Origin: Burkholderiales bacterium
GTDB taxonomy: Bacteria; Pseudomonadota; Gammaproteobacteria; Burkholderiales; Burkholderiaceae_C
Assembly (NCBI GenBank): GCA_947453625.1
Contig: CANGHK010000003.1
Span: 101,118 to 165,117, forward strand
Direction of reading: 5' to 3'
DNA length: 64,000 bases
The notes beneath the pieces are model-generated. The model was not told the origin of the DNA, ran no database searches, and was given only the letters and a program-made list of their open reading frames with translations. Within the stretch, counting starts at the first letter, position 1; every line of letters starts with the position of its first letter. Positions 57,509 to 64,000 of this stretch are shown here, one piece after another. The position numbers were made by a program, and so were the translations under genes.

Positions 57509-58558
57509 TCAGCCCTGCAGCGCCGCGGCGCCGGCGCGCTCTTGCGCGACCAACCGGTCCAGCACTTTGCGCGCCTGCACCCCGCCGGCGTCGATGTTGA
57601 GCTTGAGCAGCGTCCGGTCGGGCCAGGCCCGCAGGTTGCGCTGCTGGCGCTCCAGCATCTCCAGGTCCTCGCTGAAGATCCTGCCCTGGCCCTCGCGGAT
57701 GCTGGCCGTCAGGGCCTTGTCGCGCGGGTTGAAGTTGCGCGCCATGCCCCAAAAGTACCAGATCGAGGTCTCGGTCTCGGGCGTGATGAAGTCGACCACG
57801 ATGCTCGACGCCTTGACCTCGGGCGCGGCGTGGTAGCCGCCCTGCCCGGCCAGCGCCACGCCGACCTCGATCAGCACATGGCTGGGCGGCGAGAAATGGC
57901 AGATCTGCCAGCGGTCCACCGGCTGGTCGTCGGGCAGGTGGTTGCCGCGCAGCGCCAGGCGCCAGAACGGCGGTGGCATCACGCCGTCCATGAAGCGCGA
58001 GGTCGTCACCGCGTCGCCGTCGGTCCTGGTGGTGGTCGGTGTCTCGTCGATCTCTTTCTGGCCTATGCTGGTGGCGTGCACATAGGTCTCGTGCGACAAG
58101 TCCATCAGGTTGTCGATCATCAGCCGGTAGTCGCAGTGGATGTGGAACAACCCGCCGCCGTAAGCCCAGTCCGGATTGTCGGCCCAGTCGCAGGCGTGGA
58201 TGGTCGCCGGGTCGGCCAGCGCGGCCTCACCCGGCCAGACCCAGACGAAACCATGGCGCTCGACCACCGGGTAGGCGCGTATCGCCGGAAAGCCGCGCAC
58301 CCGCTGCCCGGGCATCGCCACCGTCCTGCCGTCGCAGCCCATCTCGAGCCCGTGGTAGCCGCAGACCAGCTTGCCCTCGATCACCCGGCCCAGCGACAGC
58401 GGCGCGCCACGGTGCGGGCAGAAATCCTCCAGCGCCACCGCCGCGCCATCGGCATCGCGGTAGAACACGATGGCCTCGTTGCAGACCTTGCGGCCCAGCG
58501 GCTTGTCGTCGATCTCGGCCGGCGTGCAGGCCACATACCAGGCGTTTTTCGGGAACAT
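57509..58558 (-). CDS. vanA: Vanillate O-demethylase oxygenase subunit
   Basis: 349 aa from MFPKNAWYVACTPAEIDDKPL, the exact VanA start; the track adds 34 residues. Rieske [2Fe-2S] motif C-x-H...C-x2-H: EDFCPHRGAPLSLG and LVCGYHGLEMGCDG. Mononuclear iron site DNLMDLSHETYVHA. The stretch RLMIDNLMDLSHETYVHATS and later SSIVVDFITPETETSIWYFW match VanA strongly. Converts vanillate to protocatechuate plus formaldehyde. Confidence 0.95.
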   Translation of the reverse strand: MFPKNAWYVACTPAEIDDKPLGRKVCNEAIVFYRDADGAAVALEDFCPHRGAPLSLGRVIEGKLVCGYHGLEMGCDGRTVAMPGQRVRGFPAIRAYPVVERHGFVWVWPGEAALADPATIHACDWADNPDWAYGGGLFHIHCDYRLMIDNLMDLSHETYVHATSIGQKEIDETPTTTRTDGDAVTTSRFMDGVMPPPFWRLALRGNHLPDDQPVDRWQICHFSPPSHVLIEVGVALAGQGGYHAAPEVKASSIVVDFITPETETSIWYFWGMARNFNPRDKALTASIREGQGRIFSEDLEMLERQQRNLRAWPDRTLLKLNIDAGGVQARKVLDRLVAQERAGAAALQG

Positions 58559-58654
58559 CGCGGGGGCTCCAGGGTGCGGGCCTGGCGTGACAAGCCGGCG
58601 CGGGATTGAACGGGGACCAAGCAAAACCCAGGCGCGATTGGCCACCCGCATGAT

Positions 58655-58678
58655 CTTCATTCAGTGTACTCAATGAAG
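58655..58678. promoter_or_regulatory. Inverted-repeat operator upstream of vanA
   Basis: CTTCATTCAGTGTACTCAATGAAG: perfect 7-bp outer arms (CTTCATT/AATGAAG) and 10 of 12 paired positions overall. It lies 97 bp before the vanA start and just beyond the end of the MarR gene, a length and symmetry typical for MarR-family dimers. Binding by the adjacent regulator is inference. Confidence 0.6.
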
Positions 58679-58692
58679 CCGGTTTCACACCC

Positions 58693-59193
58693 TCACAAAA
58701 CCAAGGGTTTTCCCTCGACCCCGATGGCGCTGCGCATAGGCGCCCGGCTCTGGTCGTTGTTGAGTTGCACGAACTTGCGCAGCAGGCGCATGAACTCGGC
58801 CCGCTCGTCCTCGTCCAGGCGTTGCAGCAAGCCGCGGTTCATATCCAGCAGGCCGGGCACCAGGCGCGCCAGCACCGCCTCACCGGCCGGCGTCAGCACC
58901 AGGCGGCGCTGCCGGCGCGGCAGCACCTCGCGCAAGATCCAGCCCTTGGTCTCCAGGCGGGCGGCAATCTCGGCGGTGGTCGAGGTGTCGAGCGCCACCT
59001 CATGCGCCAGCGTCACCTGGTCTATGCCGGGCCGCTCCTGCAGCATGCGCAGGATGGCGTACTGCACCGGCGTCACATCGCGCCCCAGCGCCTCGAAGAA
59101 CATCGACACGGCGATCTGCTGCGCGCGCCTGATCAGGTGGCCGGGCTGGTCGTAGAGCTCGATTGACAGGGAATCGGTTGGGGTCGGTGTCAT
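58693..59193 (-). CDS. MarR family regulator of the vanillate genes
   Basis: 166 aa from MTPTPTDSLS. Winged-helix MarR core: PVQYAILRMLQERPGIDQVTLAHEVALDTSTTAEIAARLETKGWILREVLPRRQRRLVLTPAGEA, where the wing carries the conserved D/R-R-R-x-R. Same strand and immediately upstream of vanAB, so likely a vanillate-responsive repressor. The divergent gap to the next plus gene is 159 bp. Confidence 0.88.
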   Translation of the reverse strand: MTPTPTDSLSIELYDQPGHLIRRAQQIAVSMFFEALGRDVTPVQYAILRMLQERPGIDQVTLAHEVALDTSTTAEIAARLETKGWILREVLPRRQRRLVLTPAGEAVLARLVPGLLDMNRGLLQRLDEDERAEFMRLLRKFVQLNNDQSRAPMRSAIGVEGKPLVL

Positions 59194-59352
59194 CGTCGCA
59201 ATCGGGTAATCGGCGCGGCCAGCAAAAGACAACATTCTCGGCCATGGCCCGCGCCTAGGCGACGCGCGGCGGCGGTCGGCATCGATAGGCTATCGTCAAC
59301 GGCCTTGCAAACCCTGCCGGCGCGACCCGACGGCAACCGAGGAGATTGCCCG

Positions 59353-60324
59353 ATGCTGCACCCAACCCGACGCCTGGCGCTTGGCGCGCTGACCCTGCTG
59401 CTGGCCGGCGCGGCCTGGGCCCAGGCCTACCCGAACAAGCCCATCGAATGGGTGGTGCCCTACCCGGCCGGCGGCGGCACCGATGTGGCCGCGCGCACCC
59501 TGGCCGAGGCCATGGGCAAGACCTTGGGCCAGCCCCTCGTGATCAACAACCGGCCCGGCGCCGGCACCAACATAGGCGCCGAGTACACCGCCCGCGCCAA
59601 GGCCGACGGCTACGTGATGATGACGGCCGATACCGCGACGCTGGCAGCCAACCCGTCGCTCTACTCCAAGCTGGGCTACAGCGCCGAGCGCGACCTGGCG
59701 CCGGTGGGCCTGATCGGCCGCTTCAACCTGTTGCTGGTGGTCAACCCCGCGGTGCCGGCCAACACGCTCACTGAATTCCTGGCCTGGGCCAAGGCCCAGC
59801 CCCAGCCGGTGCCGTTTGCCACGCCGGGCGCCGGCAGCCCGCACCACCTGGCGGTGGAGATGCTGCGCCTGCGCACCGGCCTGCAGCTGACCCATGTGCC
59901 CTACCGCGGCGCGGCGCCGGCGATCCAGGACGTGGTGGGTGGCCAGGTGCCTTTCATGATCGTCGACTCGGCCGCCGGCTACCCGCAGATCAGCGCGGGC
60001 AAGCTGCGCGCGCTGGCAGTGGCCTCACCGCGCCGGCTGGCCTCGCTGTCGCAGGTGCCCACCTTCGCCGAGCAAGGCCTGGCCAACTTCGAGGCCTATG
60101 CCTGGCAAGGCCTGGCGCTGCCGTCAGGCACGCCCACACCGCTGGTCAAGCAACTGTCCAAAGCGCTCAACGACGCGCTGGACAGCACCGTGATCAAGGC
60201 CAGATTCCAGGTGCTGGGCATAGAGCCCACCCCGGGCACGCCAGAGGCGATGGCGGCCTACGCCAAGGCCGAGCGTGCGCGTTGGGGAGAGATCATCCAG
60301 CAGGCTGGCATCAAGCTGGATTGA
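59353..60324 (+). CDS. Tripartite tricarboxylate transporter (Bug-type) binding protein
   Basis: 323 aa from MLHPTRRLALG with GAGGAGA upstream. Signal peptide about 1-23 (LGALTLLLAGAAWA-QA). Bug/TctC fold: YPNKPIEWVVPYPAGGGTDVAARTLAEAM, VVINNRPGAGTNIGAEY-like core, HVPYRGAAPAIQDVVGGQVPFM. Burkholderiales have many such orphan receptors; no tctA/tctB beside it. Ligand unknown, possibly an aromatic or carboxylic acid given the van genes. Confidence 0.9.
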   Translation: MLHPTRRLALGALTLLLAGAAWAQAYPNKPIEWVVPYPAGGGTDVAARTLAEAMGKTLGQPLVINNRPGAGTNIGAEYTARAKADGYVMMTADTATLAANPSLYSKLGYSAERDLAPVGLIGRFNLLLVVNPAVPANTLTEFLAWAKAQPQPVPFATPGAGSPHHLAVEMLRLRTGLQLTHVPYRGAAPAIQDVVGGQVPFMIVDSAAGYPQISAGKLRALAVASPRRLASLSQVPTFAEQGLANFEAYAWQGLALPSGTPTPLVKQLSKALNDALDSTVIKARFQVLGIEPTPGTPEAMAAYAKAERARWGEIIQQAGIKLD

Positions 60325-60368
60325 AGCCGGCCCGGGTGCGGCCAGAGCCGCGTCCGATCAAGCCGCTA

Positions 60369-61121
60369 TCAAGCGGCGGCGCCGACCAGGCCTTGGCGCT
60401 CGGCATGCCACTGCACCAGCCGCGCCATGTTGCCCAGCGAGATCTGGTGCGCGTGGATCAGCCCCAGCAGGCCGCTGCGGCTGAAGGCCAGGATGTCGGC
60501 ATCCGACAGCGCGCCCAGCTTCTGCTCGTCGATGGTCAGGAAACCGTCGACCACCAGCTTGCTGCCGTCGGGCATCGTGGCGTCGAAACGCATGTCGCGC
60601 AGCAAGTCCTTCTCGACCAGCAGCGCGCCGGCCAGCCGGGTGCGCTCGACCTCAGTCTCGAAGTTCTCGAGCTGCTGCTGCACGTTGCTGGTGAACTCAG
60701 TCGGCGCGCCGTTGGCGTCGAACAGCGCCTGGCCCTCGGTGCCGAAGCCGGTCCAGCCCTCGTCGATGCAGACCACCATCTCGTTGGCCGCCACCCGGGC
60801 CAGCGCGAAGGGGTAGAGCCGCAGCATCGCCGGCACGTAGCGCACGCGCCAGGCGTTGCCATCGATGCACAAGTTCTGCTCGGCGCTAAGGCCGAAGACG
60901 GCGATGGGCGCGACCTGCATCTTGCCGTCCTCGCCCTTGCCGGCGTTGACCCAGACCACCGGATAGTCCTTGCAGGCGTCGATGAACTCGGTGCCGGCGA
61001 CGAAGAAGGCATTGAGCTTGGCGACCGCGCTCAGGTCGCGGGCCGACAGGTCGAGCTTGAGTTCGCGGTGCTTGACGCGGTCGAGTGCGACCGCTTTCTT
61101 GTGCAGGTTTTCGTTGATCAT
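60369..61121 (-). CDS. SapC family protein
   Basis: 250 aa from MINENLHKKAVAL; the longer track frame lies within the downstream transporter gene. SapC family (named after an S-layer-cluster protein): HRELKLDLSARDLSAVAKLNAFFVAGTEFIDACKDYPVVWV, RYVPAMLRLYPFALA, VCIDEGWTGFGTEGQALFD. No signal peptide; function unproven. It overlaps the CNNM/CBS gene by 4 bp, which suggests a joint role. Confidence 0.85.
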   Translation of the reverse strand: MINENLHKKAVALDRVKHRELKLDLSARDLSAVAKLNAFFVAGTEFIDACKDYPVVWVNAGKGEDGKMQVAPIAVFGLSAEQNLCIDGNAWRVRYVPAMLRLYPFALARVAANEMVVCIDEGWTGFGTEGQALFDANGAPTEFTSNVQQQLENFETEVERTRLAGALLVEKDLLRDMRFDATMPDGSKLVVDGFLTIDEQKLGALSDADILAFSRSGLLGLIHAHQISLGNMARLVQWHAERQGLVGAAA

Positions 61122-62431
61122 GATGAGGTTCGGTTCTGTTCGATCGGTGTGATGCGGCTCACCAACACCTTGTCCACGCGCTTGCCGTCGAGGTCGATCA
61201 CCTCGAAGCGCCAAGATTGCCATTCCACCACATCGGTCTCGCGCGGCAAGCGGCCCAGCAGCAGCATCACCATGCCGGCCAGCGTGTTGTAGCGGCCACG
61301 GTCTTCCTCGGGCAACTCGCGCAGCTCCAGCCTGTCCTTCATCTCGGGCACCGGGATCATGCCGTCCATCAGCCAGCTGCCGTCGGGCCGGCGCACTGCC
61401 CAGGCATCGTCGGCGCTGGGCGGGCTGAACTCGCCGGTGATCGCCTCCAGCACGTCGCGCACCGTGATCACGCCCTGCACCGCGCCGTACTCGTCGACCA
61501 CGAACACCAGCTCGGCGGCGGTGGCCCGGAACTGCTCGAGCAACTCCATGCCCGACAAGGTCTCGGGCACGAACACCGGCGGCTGCATCAGCTCGCCCAG
61601 CCTGGGCGTCTCGCCGCGCGACAGCGGCACCAGCAGGTCCTGGGCCTGGATTACGCCCACCACGTCGTCCAGCCCGTCGCGGCAGACCGGGTAGCGCGAA
61701 TGGCCGTTGGTCGTCATCTGCGACAGCAACTCGGGCAGCGGCGCGTTCTGGTCCAGCCAAGTGATCTCGGCGCGCGGAATCATCATCGAGCCGATCTGGC
61801 GCTCGTCGAGGCGAAACACGTTGCGCACCATCTGGTGCTCCTGGGCCTCGATCACGCCGGCGTCCAGGCCCTCTTCGAGGCTGGCGGCGATCTCCTCCTC
61901 GGTCACGCTGCGCGACGGCGCATGGCGTATGCCCAGCAGGCGCAGCGTGGCCTGGGTGCAGGCCGACAGCAGCCAGACGAAGGGCCGCACCGCCGACGAC
62001 AGCATGTCCATCGGCCGGGCCACCAGCACCGCCACCCGTTCGGGGTACATCTGGCCCAGGCGCTTGGGCACCAACTCGCCGAAGATGATGGTCAGGAAGG
62101 TGATGATCACGACCACCAGCGCGGTGGCGGAAACGTCCATCGCGCGGTGGCCGAGCAGCGGGAAGATATTCAACAGCCAGGCGGCGAGCGGTTGCGAGAA
62201 GGCCGCGTCACCGACGATGCCGTTGAGCACGCCTATCGAGGTGATGCCGATCTGCACCGTCGACAGCCACTTGGTCGGGTCTTCGTGCAGCGCCTGCGCC
62301 GCCCGGGCGCCGGGCTCGCCGGCCTCGGCCATCACCGCCAGCCGCGCCCGACGCGACGCGGTCAGCGCCATCTCGGACATCGCGAACAAGGCGTTCACGA
62401 GGATCAGGAAAATCAACAGGGCAACGTCCAT
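61118..62431 (-). CDS. CNNM/CBS-domain membrane protein (CorB/hemolysin-like)
   Basis: 437 aa from MDVALLIFLILVNALFAMSEMALTASRRARL. N-terminal DUF21 membrane domain (about 1-195, four hydrophobic segments, TKWLSTVQIGITSIGVLNGI, FGELVPKRL), two CBS domains (about 210-330) and a C-terminal CorC_HlyC domain (DGSWLMDGMIPVPEMKDRLEL, YNTLAGMVMLLLGRLP). Related to CorB/CNNM Mg2+ transporters. Divergent from apaH by 60 bp. Confidence 0.92.
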   Translation of the reverse strand: MDVALLIFLILVNALFAMSEMALTASRRARLAVMAEAGEPGARAAQALHEDPTKWLSTVQIGITSIGVLNGIVGDAAFSQPLAAWLLNIFPLLGHRAMDVSATALVVVIITFLTIIFGELVPKRLGQMYPERVAVLVARPMDMLSSAVRPFVWLLSACTQATLRLLGIRHAPSRSVTEEEIAASLEEGLDAGVIEAQEHQMVRNVFRLDERQIGSMMIPRAEITWLDQNAPLPELLSQMTTNGHSRYPVCRDGLDDVVGVIQAQDLLVPLSRGETPRLGELMQPPVFVPETLSGMELLEQFRATAAELVFVVDEYGAVQGVITVRDVLEAITGEFSPPSADDAWAVRRPDGSWLMDGMIPVPEMKDRLELRELPEEDRGRYNTLAGMVMLLLGRLPRETDVVEWQSWRFEVIDLDGKRVDKVLVSRITPIEQNRTSS

Positions 62432-62491
62432 GTATGGCGCCGCTGCAGGCGCCTCGAAATCAACACCGCGGCAGCGTAGCAGAATCCCGCC

Positions 62492-63313
62492 ATGCACTAT
62501 TTGATCGGCGACCTCCAAGGCTGCTGCGACGCCTTCGAGCGCCTGCTGGCCACTATCGGCTTTTCCCCCTCGCGCGACCGCCTGCATCTGCTGGGCGACC
62601 TGGTCAACCGCGGTCCGGCCTCGCTGGCCACGCTGCAGCGCCTGGTCGGGCTGGGCGACGCCGCCAGTTGCCTGCTGGGCAACCACGACCTGCATCTGCT
62701 GGCGGTGGCTGTGGGGGCGCGCAAGCCACACCGCGGCGACACCTTTGGCGACGTGCTGGCCAGCCCAAAGCGCGCCGCGCTGCTGGACTGGCTGCGCCAT
62801 CGCAAGCTGGCCGACCAGGCCGAGGGCTGGCTGCTGGTGCATGCCGGCGTGGTGCCGCAGTGGGACGCCGCGCAGACGCTGGCGCTGGCGCAGGAGGTGC
62901 AATCCGTGCTGGCCGGCCCCGACATGGCCGACTTTCTGCGCGTGATGTACGGCAACGACCCGGCCCGATGGGACGACGGGCTGAGCGGCGTGCGGCGCTG
63001 GCGCATGGTGCTCAACGTGCTGACGCGCATCCGCTACTGCACGCCCGAGGGAGTGCTGGAGTTCGACACCAAGGACGGCTCGGGCATCGCGCCGGCCGGC
63101 CACCTGGCCTGGTTCGACGTGCCGGAACGGCGCACGGCCGGCGTGCCGATCGCCTTCGGCCACTGGTCCACGCTGGGCCTGAAGAACCGCCCCGACCTGC
63201 TGGCGCTGGACACCGGCTGCGTCTGGGGCGGATCGCTGACCGCCGTGCGGGTGGACGGCGGCCGGCGCGAAGTGGTGCAAGTGGGCTGCGCGCAGGCGCA
63301 GGTGCCGGGCTGA
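62492..63313 (+). CDS. apaH: Symmetrical bis(5'-nucleosyl)-tetraphosphatase
   Basis: 273 aa PPP-family phosphatase that hydrolyses Ap4A to two ADP and also removes NpN caps from RNA. Metal motifs: IGDLQGCCDAFERLL (GD-x-QG), HLLGDLVNRGPAS (GD-x2-NRG), CLLGNHDLHLL (GNHD), LLVHAGVVPQW and the C-terminal AFGHWSTLGL with LDTGCVWGGSLTAV. Normal length. Confidence 0.96.
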   Translation: MHYLIGDLQGCCDAFERLLATIGFSPSRDRLHLLGDLVNRGPASLATLQRLVGLGDAASCLLGNHDLHLLAVAVGARKPHRGDTFGDVLASPKRAALLDWLRHRKLADQAEGWLLVHAGVVPQWDAAQTLALAQEVQSVLAGPDMADFLRVMYGNDPARWDDGLSGVRRWRMVLNVLTRIRYCTPEGVLEFDTKDGSGIAPAGHLAWFDVPERRTAGVPIAFGHWSTLGLKNRPDLLALDTGCVWGGSLTAVRVDGGRREVVQVGCAQAQVPG

Positions 63314-63467
63314 GCGGGGGCCGATGACCGGGCTTGTGCCCTGCCGGCGGGGTCGAGGCCGGTTGCCGCCTAGAATCGCGGCCTGACGCCAACGGCAGCC
63401 AACCGTCTTGTGGGGCTAGCGGTGGCGTCGAAGCACCTGTCGCGCAGCGGTGGGCGCACGGGCAAGG

Positions 63468-63488
63468 CTGACGCGACGATCGCGTCAG
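63468..63488. repeat. Hairpin in front of tRNA-Ser
   Basis: CTGACGCG-ACGAT-CGCGTCAG, 8-bp perfect arms, ends 21 bp before the tRNA. It may lie in the tRNA leader or end a transcript from apaH. The rest of the 63314-63509 gap shows only a TAGAAT -10-like hexamer at 63371. Confidence 0.4.
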
Positions 63489-63509
63489 GATGTTTGGATC
63501 AGGATTATT

Positions 63510-63599
63510 GGAAGCGTGGCCGAGTGGTTTAAGGCTGCAGTCTTGAAAACTGCCGTGGGGGTAACTCCACCGTGAGTTCGAATCTCACCGCTTCCGCCA
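63510..63599 (+). tRNA. tRNA-Ser (anticodon UGA)
   Basis: 90 nt including encoded CCA. Acceptor GGAAGCG pairs with CGCTTCC. Anticodon stem GCAGT/ACTGC holds the loop CTTGAAA, anticodon TGA, reading UCA. A long variable arm (CGTGGGGGTAACTCCACCG) and the T-loop GTTCGAATC are present. All identity elements fit a class II serine tRNA. Confidence 0.97.
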
Positions 63600-63831
63600 T
63601 TGTTTTGAGCTAAGTCATTGATTTAAAAGGTTTTTACAGCTTTTACAACATTCCAATTTCAGCTACCCATCCAGGCACCCACCCATCCCGAAAGTGTGCC
63701 TTCCGTGCAACGTCTGGCGCCATTGGGCCCAGGGTTGACGAACACTGACATGCCAGTTCCGAGGTAAGCCCGGCCTATCGGAGCGGCGCACCCTAGACAA
63801 CTGAATGCCTCGGACTTTAAATCTGAACGAG

Positions 63832-64000
63832 ATGCAAACCTCGCCGCACAGCAGCCTGGAAGGGGAGCGGGCGGAACTGGCAAAGCAGTTCGTCTTACAG
63901 TTCGGCAAGCGCCCATCGCGCAAGATGGGGGAAGGTCTGAGCGCACTGAACGCTAGGATCAAGGCTGCACTGGATTCGGGCAACCCCGCCGGATTAATTC
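63832..64000 (+). CDS. Unrecognised ORF, 3' part beyond window
   Basis: Open from ATG 63832 to the window edge (56 codons), translated by me: begins MQTSPHSSLEGERAELAKQF and includes RKMGEGLSALNARIKAALDSGNPAGL, an amphipathic helical, charged sequence. I do not recognise the family. It lies in more AT-rich DNA just past tRNA-Ser, where integrated elements often begin. The opposite-strand ORFs in the track over this segment look less protein-like. The stretch 63600-63831 contains no other gene that I can support. Confidence 0.45.
   Translation, partial: MQTSPHSSLEGERAELAKQFVLQFGKRPSRKMGEGLSALNARIKAALDSGNPAGLI

Noticed and set aside
61118-63280. 720-aa ORF that looks like an N-terminal fusion to the CNNM protein
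   Set aside because: The extra N-terminus is the antisense frame of apaH; the CNNM membrane domain begins at 62431.
63659-63983. Minus-strand ORFs of 95 and 106 aa after tRNA-Ser
   Set aside because: Overlap each other in different frames, no motif, and the plus-strand ORF at 63832 looks more protein-like.

Overview
The window reads as chromosomal DNA of a high-GC betaproteobacterium of the order Burkholderiales. The signs are the gene neighbourhoods (iscRSUA-hscBA-fdx with an adjacent low-molecular-weight phosphatase, zapB-zapA-6S RNA, aat-bpt, ribBA-ribH-nusB, orphan rsxB beside nth), a cysteine-type intracellular PHB depolymerase, and protein sequences typical of Rubrivivax/Leptothrix/Ideonella-like bacteria. 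Genus-level placement is an inference. Coding density is very high and many neighbours overlap by 1-8 bp. Most of the very long ORFs in the track are antisense shadows.

Layout. 1-3.6 kb: minus-strand phenylacetate operon paaI-paaK-paaA-paaB-paaC (paaC cut by the window edge), with a TetR-type operator candidate upstream. 4-5 kb: ProQ/FinO-domain RNA chaperone. 5-5.5 kb: pterin carbinolamine dehydratase, followed by a roughly 159-bp imperfect palindrome. 5.7-10.9 kb: acyl/lipid-type catabolic group (ACAD10-like phosphotransferase, a protein with two TetR domains, an alpha/beta hydrolase and two SDRs). 10.9-14.8 kb: aat and bpt (N-degron tagging), ribBA with a decayed RibA half, ribH, nusB. 14.8-18.5 kb: aminotransferase, ybgC, tolQRA without tolB/pal. 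18.5-24.2 kb: isc Fe-S operon. 24.2-32.3 kb: LMW phosphatase, uvrB, aromatic aminotransferase, phaZ, rsxB, DMT exporter, nth. 32.4-37.4 kb: B12 uptake operon btuB-F-C-D behind a cobalamin riboswitch. 37.5-38.4 kb: zapB-like, zapA, 6S RNA. 38.5-46.5 kb: TauE/SafE exporter, FAH-family enzyme, ketopantoate reductase-like protein, oxalyl-CoA-synthetase-like ligase, PAS/degenerate-GGDEF protein, YbiB, HI0933-type flavoprotein. 46.7-49.0 kb: a compact restriction-modification island (vsr, C5 methyltransferase, Eco29kI-like GIY-YIG nuclease). 49.2-50.4 kb: rpsU, yqeY, a DUF442-type phosphatase-like protein. 50.5-56.4 kb: MetE-C-like protein and a livHMGF-type ABC transporter with its binding protein. 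56.5-59.2 kb: vanillate demethylase vanB-vanA with a MarR regulator and an operator-like inverted repeat. 59.3-63.3 kb: TTT-type binding protein, SapC-family protein, CNNM/CBS transporter-like protein, apaH. 63.5-64 kb: tRNA-Ser(UGA) followed by more AT-rich DNA and the start of an unrecognised ORF.

The genes describe an aerobic heterotroph that breaks down aromatics (phenylacetate by the epoxidase/CoA route, vanillate by O-demethylation), mobilises polyhydroxybutyrate, and imports cobalamin under riboswitch control. The rest is housekeeping: Fe-S assembly, riboflavin synthesis, DNA repair, cell envelope and division, and RNA-based regulation. No CRISPR array, insertion sequence, rRNA or prophage structural gene was seen. 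The features most worth following up are the long intergenic palindrome, the tandem TetR protein, the compact vsr-M-R island and the tRNA-Ser-adjacent segment.
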